Assembly (NCBI GenBank): GCA_023435895.1
Contig: JAEZLH010000017.1
Span: 124,001-188,000 of the forward strand
DNA from: Bacillota bacterium
Lineage (GTDB): Bacteria > Bacillota > Clostridia > Lachnospirales > Lachnospiraceae
DNA length: 64,000 nucleotides
Reading direction: 5' to 3'
Part shown: piece after piece, positions 8,765-16,293 of the stretch
How the letters are laid out: each line of letters starts with the position of its first letter
Position numbering within the stretch: the stretch's first letter is position 1
The notes under the pieces: model-generated
Told to the model about the DNA's origin: nothing
Databases searched by the model: none
Seen by the model: only the letters and a program-made list of their open reading frames with translations
Program-made: the position numbers and the translations under genes

Positions 8765-8958
8765 GTAAAGATTAATTTTTAAAGGTATGCCTAAACATAG
8801 CTATAAGCAATGATCTACATTGAAAGATCTTTTACAAATTACAAAGCTAATTCTGTAAAAACTAAAAATTACAACTACTTAATAATACTAGCCGCAACAA
8901 TCTCCTGACTTATCTGCTATGAATAAGGAAAAGTAGGATTAAATACTTATCTCCTTTG

Positions 8959-9417
8959 TTATAGCGGCGTTTTCAGAGAAGCTTGTTCGCACCAGCTTGC
9001 TAAACAATTTTCACGTTTTTCTTCATTCACCATTCTTAATTGCACATTTATGATATCAGCAGCGTTTGGCGAAGTATATATTTCAAGTTTTGAATCAACC
9101 AACTTAAGATTTTCATTAAGAGCATTTATTTGATTTAGAATATCATTTCGATGATGTAAAAGCAGTTCTTTTCTCGATTCAATACTAACGGTACCTTTCA
9201 TACAAAAGTCAATATATTTTTTTATCTCTTTGATTTGCATTCCGGTATTCTTAAGACAACATATGGTCTTAATTTGATTGATATCGGATTCGGTAAAGGT
9301 TCTAATTCCTGCTTTGTTTCTCGAGACAAATGGCAGGAGACCCTTTTTATCATAAAAATGGAGTGTGAATATGGAAAGTCCTGTAATCTTTGATACATCC
9401 TTTACTGTATAAGTCAT
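8959..9417 (-). CDS. MerR-family transcriptional regulator
   Basis: DNA-binding regulator of 152 residues. The N-terminal MerR winged helix-turn-helix is clear (MTYTVKDVSKITGLSIFTLH, then FYDKKGLLPFVSRNKAGIR and FTESDINQI), followed by the usual coiled-coil dimerisation helix. There is no CxxC metal-binding pattern at the C-terminus, so the inducer is probably an organic molecule or stress signal. It is divergent from the NAD-dependent reductase at 9889, whose promoter has the 19-bp spacer and internal palindrome that MerR proteins act on. Activation of that gene is therefore a strong inference. Confidence 0.92.
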   Translation of the reverse strand: MTYTVKDVSKITGLSIFTLHFYDKKGLLPFVSRNKAGIRTFTESDINQIKTICCLKNTGMQIKEIKKYIDFCMKGTVSIESRKELLLHHRNDILNQINALNENLKLVDSKLEIYTSPNAADIINVQLRMVNEEKRENCLASWCEQASLKTPL

Positions 9418-9754
9418 AGTTTGTCCTCCAATAAAAGTTGCCTTGTTATTTAATGTTTAAGTAAGTATTGATATTTGATGATTGTAAAAGCTCTGACTTT
9501 ACAAAGGCAATGTTGATTTATATAAAACCCAAACCTCCGTTTGAAGGATTTTAACCGCCCTAATCTTATTTGGTATTTGTGTGATAGTGCGAGAATGTAA
9601 TACTTAAAACAGTTATTTACTATATAGAAATACTTTAAAATTGCTATTTGAAAAATTACTTGAAAATATTATTTGAAAAAGGTCAAATGAACAAGTGAAT
9701 TCGTGATTCGGTGAAACAAGAATTTAACTATACATTTTAGTATATTATTTAAAA

Positions 9755-9790
9755 CGTTATTTGAAACGTTAAATGAAACGTTAAATTAAA
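9755..9790. repeat. Three 12-bp direct repeats upstream of a MerR-type promoter
   Basis: Three consecutive 12-bp copies: CGTTATTTGAAA, CGTTAAATGAAA and CGTTAAATTAAA. They end seven bases before the -35 box of the reductase promoter. The wider stretch 9600-9750 also carries looser TATTTGAAA-like copies. The rest of the 471-bp divergent region (9418-9888) holds only AT-rich sequence and the promoter. Confidence 0.65.
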
Positions 9791-9796
9791 ATTAGC

Positions 9797-9827
9797 TTGA
9801 CCTAGACTAAGCTCTAGGTATTACGAT
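9797..9827 (+). promoter_or_regulatory. MerR-type promoter with 19-bp spacer and palindromic operator
   Basis: A -35 box TTGACC (9797-9802) and a -10 box TACGAT (9822-9827) are separated by 19 bp instead of 17. The spacer carries a perfect inverted repeat ACCTAGA-N6-TCTAGGT (9800-9819). This is the arrangement MerR regulators bind and twist to activate transcription. The next gene is the NAD-dependent reductase at 9889. Confidence 0.8.
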
Positions 9828-9888
9828 GAGTATAAATCATAAATGATTCTTTTTCAAGTATTCACAATACAATTAGGAGGTAATAGCT

Positions 9889-10923
9889 ATGTCAAAAACA
9901 GTTTTAGTAACAGGAGGTACAGGATTTCTTGGTGCTCATATCATTCTTCAATTATTACAAAAAGAGTATAACGTAAAAACTACGGTTCGTACCCTAAGCA
10001 GTAAAAGCAAAGTAATAGATACCCTAAAATCGAATGGCATCACCACCTTTGATAATCTTGCATTTATAGAAGCGGATTTATCAAAGGATGATAATTGGGA
10101 TGAAGCTATGAAAGGGTGCGACTATGTATTTAGTGTGGCATCACCTGTCTTTATGACGATACCAAAAGATGAAAATGAAGCAATGCGCCCAGCGGTGGAG
10201 GGCATAGTTCGGATATTAAAAGCAGCAAGAAAGGCAGGGGTAAAGCGTGTTGTAATGACTTCTAATTTTGGAGCAGTAGGATTTAGCAATAAAAAACCGA
10301 ATTCAGTTACTACAGAGGAAGATTGGACAAATCCAAATGAAAAGGGGTTATCCGTGTATGAAAAATCTAAATTATTGGCTGAACAAGCAGCATGGGAGTT
10401 TATCAAGAAAGAAGGTGGTAATATGGAATTCTCTACCATTAATCCCGTCGCCATACTAGGTCCATCCTTAAGTGCTCATATCTCTGGAAGTTTTGGTCTT
10501 TTGGAACATTTGATGGATGGCTCCATGAAGGCGATTCCAAGGATTCCATTAAATGTTGTAGATGTTCGGGATGTAGCTGATCTGCATATTCGTGCTATGA
10601 CAAATCCGAATGCAAACGGACAACGCTTTATAGCAACAGCAGATGGTCAGATATCTCTGCCTGAAATTGCAACATTGTTAAAGAATGAAAAACCCAGTGT
10701 TGCAAAAAACATTTCTGCAAAGAGAATTCCTAACTGGGTTCTTTATTTTGGAGCTAATTTTAACAAGCAGGCGAGAGAAGGAGCTCTGCTGTTAAGGATA
10801 AATCGCAATGTGAGCAATAAAAAAGCCAAGACGATATTGGGATGGAAACCAATTGCAACGAAGGAAGAGGTTGTCCTTGCATCGATTAACAGCATGATTA
10901 AATTTGGTATATTAGGAGAATAA
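9889..10923 (+). CDS. NAD-dependent epimerase/dehydratase-family reductase
   Basis: Extended SDR of 344 residues resembling dihydroflavonol-4-reductase-like aldehyde/ketone reductases. It shows the N-terminal GGTGFLG Rossmann motif, the Tyr-Lys catalytic pair in YEKSKLLAE, and the VDVRDVADLHIRAM segment common to this subgroup. The start has an AGGAGG site. A divergent MerR gene and a MerR-type promoter imply induction by a small molecule, so detoxification of a reactive carbonyl or xenobiotic is a reasonable guess. A housekeeping sugar-nucleotide epimerase is less likely because no sugar-nucleotide genes are nearby. Confidence 0.9.
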   Translation: MSKTVLVTGGTGFLGAHIILQLLQKEYNVKTTVRTLSSKSKVIDTLKSNGITTFDNLAFIEADLSKDDNWDEAMKGCDYVFSVASPVFMTIPKDENEAMRPAVEGIVRILKAARKAGVKRVVMTSNFGAVGFSNKKPNSVTTEEDWTNPNEKGLSVYEKSKLLAEQAAWEFIKKEGGNMEFSTINPVAILGPSLSAHISGSFGLLEHLMDGSMKAIPRIPLNVVDVRDVADLHIRAMTNPNANGQRFIATADGQISLPEIATLLKNEKPSVAKNISAKRIPNWVLYFGANFNKQAREGALLLRINRNVSNKKAKTILGWKPIATKEEVVLASINSMIKFGILGE

Positions 10924-10976
10924 TTTTAAACATGGACGTAAAGGCGAAACAGCAACAAAACGTTTTATAACGCTCC

Positions 10977-11044
10977 TTAACAAAAGATTATTTTTGTATT
11001 ATAATGTAAGGACACTCTCCGTGTAAGATTAGGAAAGTGTCCTT
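10977..11044 (+). promoter_or_regulatory. Promoter and leader hairpin of the Y-polymerase gene
   Basis: TTAACA (10977-10982) and TATAAT (11000-11005) are separated by 17 bp. The predicted leader starts with a hairpin, AAGGACACT pairing with AGTGTCCTT (11008-11044), which has only a short T run and might attenuate or stabilise the message. I see no convincing LexA box, although SOS control would be expected for this kind of gene. Confidence 0.6.
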
Positions 11045-11077
11045 TCGTAGATTATCAGTAAAACAAGGAGGTATCAA

Positions 11078-12469
11078 ATGTCAAATGCAAAAGCAAATTC
11101 ACAGGAGCATATTTATATTGCCATTGATTTAAAGTCATTCTATGCCTCCGTGGAGTGTATAGAAAGAGGGTTGAATCCACTAACCACGAATTTGGTGGTA
11201 GCAGACCCTACCCGTACAGAGAAAACCATTTGCCTTGCAGTATCTCCATCATTAAAGGCATACGGTATATCTGGCAGAGCCAGATTATTTGAGGTTATTC
11301 AGAAGCTAAAGGAAATCAAACAACGCACCGGGAAAGAGATTGAATATATTACCGCACCGCCTCAGATGGCTCGCTATATTGAGGTTTCTGCAGATATTTA
11401 TTCAACCTACCTAAAATATATTAGCCCTGAGGATATTCATGTATATAGTATAGATGAGTGTTTGATCGATGTGACAAATTATTTAAAGCTTTATAACATG
11501 AGTGCCAAAGAACTGGCAATAAAAATGATCTATGATGTACTGGAGAAGACGGGAATTACAGCAGCAGCAGGAATTGGAACTAATTTATATTTGTGTAAGA
11601 TAGCCATGGATATTGTTGCAAAGCACGTAGAGGCAGATGCTAGCGGAGTGCGTGTTGCAGAACTGGATGAGCAAAGCTATCGAAGTTTATTGTGGGAACA
11701 TAAACCGATTACTGACTTTTGGAGGGTTGGAGGTGGAATAGCCAAGAGACTGGAAGCAAGCGGTCTATATACCATGGGAGATATCGCTAGAACATCCATT
11801 TATAATGAAGATTTGTTATATCGGATGCTTGGTATTGACGCGGAATTGTTAATTGACCATGCCTGGGGATATGAACCCTGCACCATGAAAGAAATCAAAT
11901 CCTATAAGCCCAGTACAAACAGCATTTCCTCCGGACAGGTTCTGCAAAACCCTTATGATTTTAATAAGGCAAGGCTTGTTGTTCAGGAAATGACGGATTT
12001 ATTGGTACTTGAGCTTGTGGATAAAGGCTTGGTTACAGATAGCATTACACTTGATATCGGATATGATCGTGTCAATGTGGATGAAGGAAATTACAAAGGA
12101 ACCGTCACTTATGACCGTTATGGAAGGGCGTTACCAAAGTCCGCTCACGGAACTGCGAATCTTGGTACCACCAGTAATAGCACTAAGAAAATTATGACTG
12201 CAATTATGGAACTTTATGACCGAATTATATCGAAGGATCTCTTGGTCAGAAGAATTAATCTAAGTGCGAATAGTCTTGTAGAAGAAGGCTTTGAGCAGTT
12301 TGATATATTTACAGATCCCGTAGAAAAGGCGAAGGAACGTAAAATGCAGGAAGCAATGCTTAGTATAAAGAAGAAGTTTGGAAAAAATGCTATCCTAAAG
12401 GGCATAAATCTGGAAGAAGGGGCGACTACAAAAGATCGTAATAACCAAATTGGAGGACACAAGGCATAG
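11078..12469 (+). CDS. Y-family translesion DNA polymerase (UvrX/UmuC-like)
   Basis: Error-prone DNA polymerase of 463 residues. The catalytic carboxylates are visible in AIDLKSFYASVEC near the start and in the YSIDECLIDVT (SIDE-type) motif, followed by a helix-hairpin-helix-like thumb and a little-finger domain. The LVVADPTRTEKTICLAVS segment resembles the UvrX/ImpB-MucB-SamB branch more than DinB. It has an AAGGAGG ribosome binding site and is followed 12 bases later by a YolD-like gene, the usual partner in Firmicutes. Role: replication past DNA lesions. It could belong to an integrated element, but nothing else here suggests one. Confidence 0.93.
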   Translation: MSNAKANSQEHIYIAIDLKSFYASVECIERGLNPLTTNLVVADPTRTEKTICLAVSPSLKAYGISGRARLFEVIQKLKEIKQRTGKEIEYITAPPQMARYIEVSADIYSTYLKYISPEDIHVYSIDECLIDVTNYLKLYNMSAKELAIKMIYDVLEKTGITAAAGIGTNLYLCKIAMDIVAKHVEADASGVRVAELDEQSYRSLLWEHKPITDFWRVGGGIAKRLEASGLYTMGDIARTSIYNEDLLYRMLGIDAELLIDHAWGYEPCTMKEIKSYKPSTNSISSGQVLQNPYDFNKARLVVQEMTDLLVLELVDKGLVTDSITLDIGYDRVNVDEGNYKGTVTYDRYGRALPKSAHGTANLGTTSNSTKKIMTAIMELYDRIISKDLLVRRINLSANSLVEEGFEQFDIFTDPVEKAKERKMQEAMLSIKKKFGKNAILKGINLEEGATTKDRNNQIGGHKA

Positions 12470-12481
12470 GAGAAGATCAAT

Positions 12482-12955
12482 ATGGTAAAAAATCCGGTAT
12501 CATTGGGAACCAAGGGAACTCATCAATATGATGACATTATTCAAAGGGAATATCCCTTTGTGGATTCTCGTATAAGTAAACATCCCAAAATGTCAACCTT
12601 GGACAGGGCAAAAATCTTCGCACCTTTTGCTGCTTTAAAGGGGCATGAGGACGCTATAAAAGCAAAACAGAAAATTGTTGTACCACGTATCGAGTTGGCG
12701 GAAGAGTCAAAAGAATATTTGGATTTACAGCTGAGTAAGATAGAACAATTACTGACAAGAGGAGAGCATCCAATAATCACCGTGGTATATTTTCAAAAGA
12801 ATAAAACAGCTGATGAAGATGGTGGTGAGTATATTCAATTCACCGGTATGGTTGGTAAATTCGATCAGACCTCAAGAATCCTTCAGATCGTTGATAAAAG
12901 ATTACGGCTGGAAGACATCTATAATATTGAGGGTGAGGATCTGGATGGAATTTAG
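12482..12955 (+). CDS. YolD-like protein
   Basis: A 157-residue protein with the pattern of YolD-like proteins: a short basic start, then DIIQREYPFVDSRIS and STLDRAKIFAPFAALKGHED, the segment that marks the family, and a beta-rich C-terminus (GKFDQTSRILQIVDKRL). YolD-like genes are typically paired with Y-family polymerases on Firmicute chromosomes and plasmids and have been suggested to play the part of UmuD. Here it follows the polymerase by 12 bases and is probably co-transcribed. The biochemical role of the family is not settled. Confidence 0.85.
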   Translation: MVKNPVSLGTKGTHQYDDIIQREYPFVDSRISKHPKMSTLDRAKIFAPFAALKGHEDAIKAKQKIVVPRIELAEESKEYLDLQLSKIEQLLTRGEHPIITVVYFQKNKTADEDGGEYIQFTGMVGKFDQTSRILQIVDKRLRLEDIYNIEGEDLDGI

Positions 12956-13082
12956 TGAGGAATAGATGTCACGCTATAAAGTATAATAACAACTTATTAT
13001 TTAAAATACGTAATAATATTTCCTGTAATAGTTAGATTATATGAAAAATATTGTAATGACATAAATTAGCTCAAATGGAAAA

Positions 13083-13118
13083 ACGCGTTTCCACTAAATT
13101 AGAAGCCGTGGGAAGCGT
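13083..13118 (+). promoter_or_regulatory. Hairpin just upstream of a ribosome binding site
   Basis: Imperfect stem ACGCGTTTCCAC/GTGGGAAGCGT ending two bases before the AAGGAGG of the flavin-reductase gene. Its position would let it affect translation initiation; no function is known. Confidence 0.35.
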
Positions 13119-13136
13119 ATAAGGAGGAATAAAGCA

Positions 13137-13697
13137 ATGAGAAAAAATTTTGGAGCAAAACCATATACCTATCCGCAGCCCGTATGGATTGTAGGGAGTT
13201 ATGATGAAAATCAAGTGGCAGACGCCATGAATGTTGCTTGGGGTGGAATTAGTGAAATAAATCAAATTGCCATGTGTCTTAGTGAGGATCATAAAACGGT
13301 TAAGAATATTATGAAACGAGGAGCCTTTACAATTAGCATGGCGACTGCAAAGTATGTAGTGGAATGTGATTATTTTGGAGTGGTATCTGCCAATAAAGTG
13401 CCAGATAAAATATCAAAAGCTGGTTTCCATGTATTGAAAAGTGAATTTGTAGATGCACCATTATTTGAGGAACTCCCAATGGCATTGGAGTGTAGATTAA
13501 TCAGCTACGACGAAGAGTCTTGCATGATGCTTGGAGAAATTATAAATGTTAGCGCAGAAGAAAGTATTCTAGGTGAAAATGGAAAAATTGACCCATCAAA
13601 GCTGGATCCAATCACCTTTGATCCGGTGAGTAATTCCTATTATAGACTGGGAGAAAAGGTGGGGTATGCCTTTAAAGATGGTCTTACATTGAAATAA
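13137..13697 (+). CDS. Flavin reductase-family (FMN-binding) protein
   Basis: A 186-residue protein like the flavoredoxin/flavin-reductase domain (FMN-binding split barrel). The segments QPVWIVGSYDENQVADAM and NVAWGGISEINQIAMCL near the N-terminus form the FMN-binding strand and turn, and AFTISMATAKYVVECDYFGV is the next conserved block. The ending SNSYYRLGEKVGYAFKDG is characteristic of clostridial members. It has an AAGGAGG site and its own terminator, so it is monocistronic. Likely a cytoplasmic FMN-dependent electron-transfer protein; its partner is unknown. Confidence 0.88.
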   Translation: MRKNFGAKPYTYPQPVWIVGSYDENQVADAMNVAWGGISEINQIAMCLSEDHKTVKNIMKRGAFTISMATAKYVVECDYFGVVSANKVPDKISKAGFHVLKSEFVDAPLFEELPMALECRLISYDEESCMMLGEIINVSAEESILGENGKIDPSKLDPITFDPVSNSYYRLGEKVGYAFKDGLTLK

Positions 13698-13779
13698 AGA
13701 AAGAAAAATGTTGCGGTCAAGCTAGCGAAAGTATGAGCCGGTTTTAAACAATAGAGTAATTCATAACTCTTACTATATG

Positions 13780-13825
13780 AACAGACCTTTCCAAGGAATT
13801 TCTTTGTTAAGGTCTGTTTTTTATT
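13780..13825 (+). terminator. Rho-independent terminator after the flavin reductase gene
   Basis: AACAGACCTT pairs with AAGGTCTGTT across a loop of about 19 nt, followed by a T run. Confidence 0.88.
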
Positions 13826-13837
13826 ATCCTGTGTGGA

Positions 13838-13876
13838 TTTAAAGATGGCATTACAATTAAGTCAGATGTAGTGTAA
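13838..13876 (+). pseudogene. Possible remnant of a second flavin reductase 3' end
   Basis: Thirteen codons read FKDGITIKSDVV then stop, closely matching the C-terminus of the intact gene just upstream (FKDGLTLK, stop). No coding sequence precedes it in frame. This looks like the leftover tail of a tandem duplicate. The match is short, so chance is not excluded. The rest of 13877-13988 holds nothing recognisable. Confidence 0.3.
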
Positions 13877-13988
13877 CCCAATGCCATTACATATTAAACA
13901 ATTGCATTATACATTTATCAGGAAGAGATTGAGCTCTATACCTTTGTAGATTATAGCCCTATGCATTCAGCAGGCAGTAATGTAGTCA

Positions 13989-14016
13989 TTGACTTGATAG
14001 ACATATTTATTATAAT
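13989..14016 (+). promoter_or_regulatory. Promoter of the repeat-protein/MoxR/VWA operon
   Basis: TTGACT (13989-13994) and TATAAT (14011-14016) are separated by 16 bp, with the first gene starting 57 bases downstream. No other good promoter is seen before the ATPase gene, so the three genes are probably one transcript. Confidence 0.65.
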
Positions 14017-14072
14017 ATGAGATAACTATTGATACACACGAAAATCATATAAGAATAGAGGTTTACAAGAAT

Positions 14073-14879
14073 ATGGAGGAACATAGTCAAATTGAAATGA
14101 TAAAACGAAATCCCAGAGCCATTCTCTCTATGGAAAATCCCACAAAAGAGATGATGTTAACAGCAGTTTCTCTTAGCGGACTTTTGTTGGAGCATCTTAA
14201 CAATCCTCCTCTGGATGTGCAAGAGGCAGCTGTAGCCCAGGATGTCAGAGCAATTCGGTATATTAAAGATCCCTCACAAGAGATGATGCTTCAAACCATA
14301 AGCAGTGGGTGGATTAATCTTCAATACATAAAAAATCCAACGGATAAGGTTATCAAAGCAGCAATTGATCAGGCAGGCTGGGCAATTCGCTATGTGAAGC
14401 AACCCACACAGGAACAGGAAATCCTAGCAGTTCAAAGGAATTTTGATGCAATTAAATATATAGAACAACCTTCAGAAACGGTTCAATTGGAGGCGGTGCG
14501 TACAAGCTACGAAGCCTTAAGATACATAAAAAACCCTTCGCATAATACAGAGTTGGAAGCGGTGAAGCACAATGAAAAGGCATTTCAGTTTGTTGATCAG
14601 CTTACGAAAGAGAAGATAATTGATTTCTTGAAGGTGAACCTTATGGTGATGAAATATCTCAGTAACGAGGTCTCGAAGGAAGAGCTGGAAGAGGTGTTAA
14701 AATCGGTATTATCACAGGATAATGTGGATGAAAAGTATGTCAGAGATTTTATTAGGTACAATACCGTTAAAGATAGTGCAATACGGAGAGTTAACAAATT
14801 AAAACTGGTTTATCAGTATGGAAGCACTCGGGCTAAGAAGATTGCCATGGATGAGAAATTGAAATCGGGCATGGAGTAA
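14073..14879 (+). CDS. Helical-repeat protein (DUF4116-like), function unknown
   Basis: Not a protein of known function. The first ~190 of 268 residues consist of about seven tandem repeats of 22 residues with the pattern AVxxxxxAIRYIKxPTxExxLE; successive copies contain RAIRYIKDPSQEM, INLQYIKNPTDKV, WAIRYVKQPTQEQ, DAIKYIEQPSETV and EALRYIKNPSHNT. This resembles DUF4116-type repeats and should fold as a helical solenoid suited to protein binding. The remaining ~75 residues are charged and helical. There is no signal peptide or membrane segment. It comes just before a MoxR-like ATPase and a VWA/metallopeptidase gene, so an adaptor or substrate for that pair is inferred. Confidence 0.8.
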   Translation: MEEHSQIEMIKRNPRAILSMENPTKEMMLTAVSLSGLLLEHLNNPPLDVQEAAVAQDVRAIRYIKDPSQEMMLQTISSGWINLQYIKNPTDKVIKAAIDQAGWAIRYVKQPTQEQEILAVQRNFDAIKYIEQPSETVQLEAVRTSYEALRYIKNPSHNTELEAVKHNEKAFQFVDQLTKEKIIDFLKVNLMVMKYLSNEVSKEELEEVLKSVLSQDNVDEKYVRDFIRYNTVKDSAIRRVNKLKLVYQYGSTRAKKIAMDEKLKSGME

Positions 14880-14898
14880 CATGAAGTATATAGTAGAT

Positions 14899-15075
14899 AG
14901 AAACGTCCAAGCTGAAATGATCGCAAGTAAGGGAGACATAGAAACTAGCCAACAGAAACTTCCAAACTGAAACGGCCGCAAGTAAGGGAGACATAGAAAC
15001 TAGCCAACAGAAACTTCCAAACTGAAATAGCCGCTAAGTAAGGGAGACATAGAAACTACCCTATAGAAACTTATC
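14899..15075. repeat. 55-bp tandem repeat, about three copies
   Basis: Copies begin near 14912, 14967 and 15022 (exact 55-bp period), with partial extension on both sides. Shared blocks include GCAAGTAAGGGAGACATAG, ACTAGCCAACAGAAACTT and CCAAACTGAAA. The period is not a multiple of three and no frame is open through it, so it is non-coding. It lies between the helical-repeat gene and the MoxR ATPase gene. There are no unique spacers, so it is not a CRISPR array. Confidence 0.9.
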
Positions 15076-15156
15076 ACAACTACCTTACAGATCGAAAAAT
15101 AATGAGCTATCAACACCGCAGTACAAAAGTAATACTGTGGCAAATCGGAGGACAAC

Positions 15157-16275
15157 ATGAATTTTAAGGATACATTAGACAGCGTAAATCTAGTATTAGC
15201 AACAGGAGAAGTGCCGCTAGTTGTTGGTGAAAGCGGAATCGGTAAAACTGCTTTAGCCAAACAGCTGGCGGAAAAAAATAATTGGAGTTTAATTATCATT
15301 GATGGAAATTTGCTGAAGGAAGGTGAAATCGGTGGTCTTCCTACCATCGAAACCTATGTGGGAAGAAATGAGGAAGGCCATAATCTGGAGCAAAAGGTCA
15401 CTGTATATGCCATTCATAATAAATTGTTAGAAATAGAGCAAGCAATAGAGAAAGGGAGAACCGTGCTTTTGTTCATTGATGAAATCAATCGGTGTGAACA
15501 CACCGTTCAGCAGGAACTGATGAATCTGATCTTGAACAGAGAGATTAACGGCTATCAGTTGGCTAAAGACGTTCATATTCTGGCGGCGATGAATCCTTCT
15601 GGAAAATACGGTTCGGATTATGATTATCAGGTTGTAGATATGGATCCGGCGCAAGAAAATCGATTCGTCTGGCTGTATATGGAACCTGATGCCCTCCAGT
15701 GGATTGAATGGGCACAAGAAGCCTTACTGGAACAGAAGGTCATAGAGTTTATTGCAACCTTTCCGGAGTACTTGAACAAGAAAAATGGGGATGATATTCA
15801 CGCTACCCCTAGAAGCTATGAGAGAATTTCCAAAACCTACTCGATTTATGCTCAGAATAAAGAAACTATTTCAAGAGCTGTATTTGTGAATGTACTGGAG
15901 GGGAACGTAGGAAAAGTCATTGCAACAGAGTTTGTTAATTTTGTTGAAGCGGATTATAATCCCCTCATATCCTATGAAGAGGTATTTGAGAAGGATGCAC
16001 TAACTTCCCTATTATCAGAAAGGGTGCTCAATGAGAGCCATACAAGGCTTTATATTACAGCTAAGAATATTTTGAGAAAATTGGAGGCTCGAATAATCAA
16101 TCATGCCATAAACAAAGAGGAAGCATTGGAGCGTTTGATTGAATTCTTGAAGCTTTATCCGGTTGATTTAAGGGTGGGTATTATGAAGGACATTAGGAAT
16201 GGATTTTTAACCATTTATCAATATGCCCTTGAGAATGAGAACTTTGTTAACCTGTATTATGAAACAGTACTTTGA
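15157..16275 (+). CDS. MoxR-like AAA+ ATPase
   Basis: ATPase of 372 residues with Walker A GESGIGKT at residues 24-31 and Walker B LLFIDEINRC around residue 108, then the AAMNPSGKYG segment (sensor-1 region) that marks the MoxR/AAA_5 branch. Proteins of this branch usually work with a VWA-domain partner to remodel or insert a cofactor into a target complex. Exactly such a partner follows 18 bases downstream. The start has a CGGAGG site. The last ~150 residues (from about TSLLSERVLNE) are helical and not recognised. Target unknown; the helical-repeat protein upstream is a candidate. Confidence 0.92.
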   Translation: MNFKDTLDSVNLVLATGEVPLVVGESGIGKTALAKQLAEKNNWSLIIIDGNLLKEGEIGGLPTIETYVGRNEEGHNLEQKVTVYAIHNKLLEIEQAIEKGRTVLLFIDEINRCEHTVQQELMNLILNREINGYQLAKDVHILAAMNPSGKYGSDYDYQVVDMDPAQENRFVWLYMEPDALQWIEWAQEALLEQKVIEFIATFPEYLNKKNGDDIHATPRSYERISKTYSIYAQNKETISRAVFVNVLEGNVGKVIATEFVNFVEADYNPLISYEEVFEKDALTSLLSERVLNESHTRLYITAKNILRKLEARIINHAINKEEALERLIEFLKLYPVDLRVGIMKDIRNGFLTIYQYALENENFVNLYYETVL

Positions 16276-16293
16276 TAAGGGGATAGTGATGTG

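Noticed and set aside
10924..11077. LexA (SOS) operator upstream of the Y-family polymerase
   Set aside because: No GAAC-N4-GTTC-like palindrome is found near the promoter, so SOS control is not claimed.
14899..15075. CRISPR array
   Set aside because: The copies are contiguous tandem repeats of one 55-bp unit without unique spacers, and there are no cas genes.
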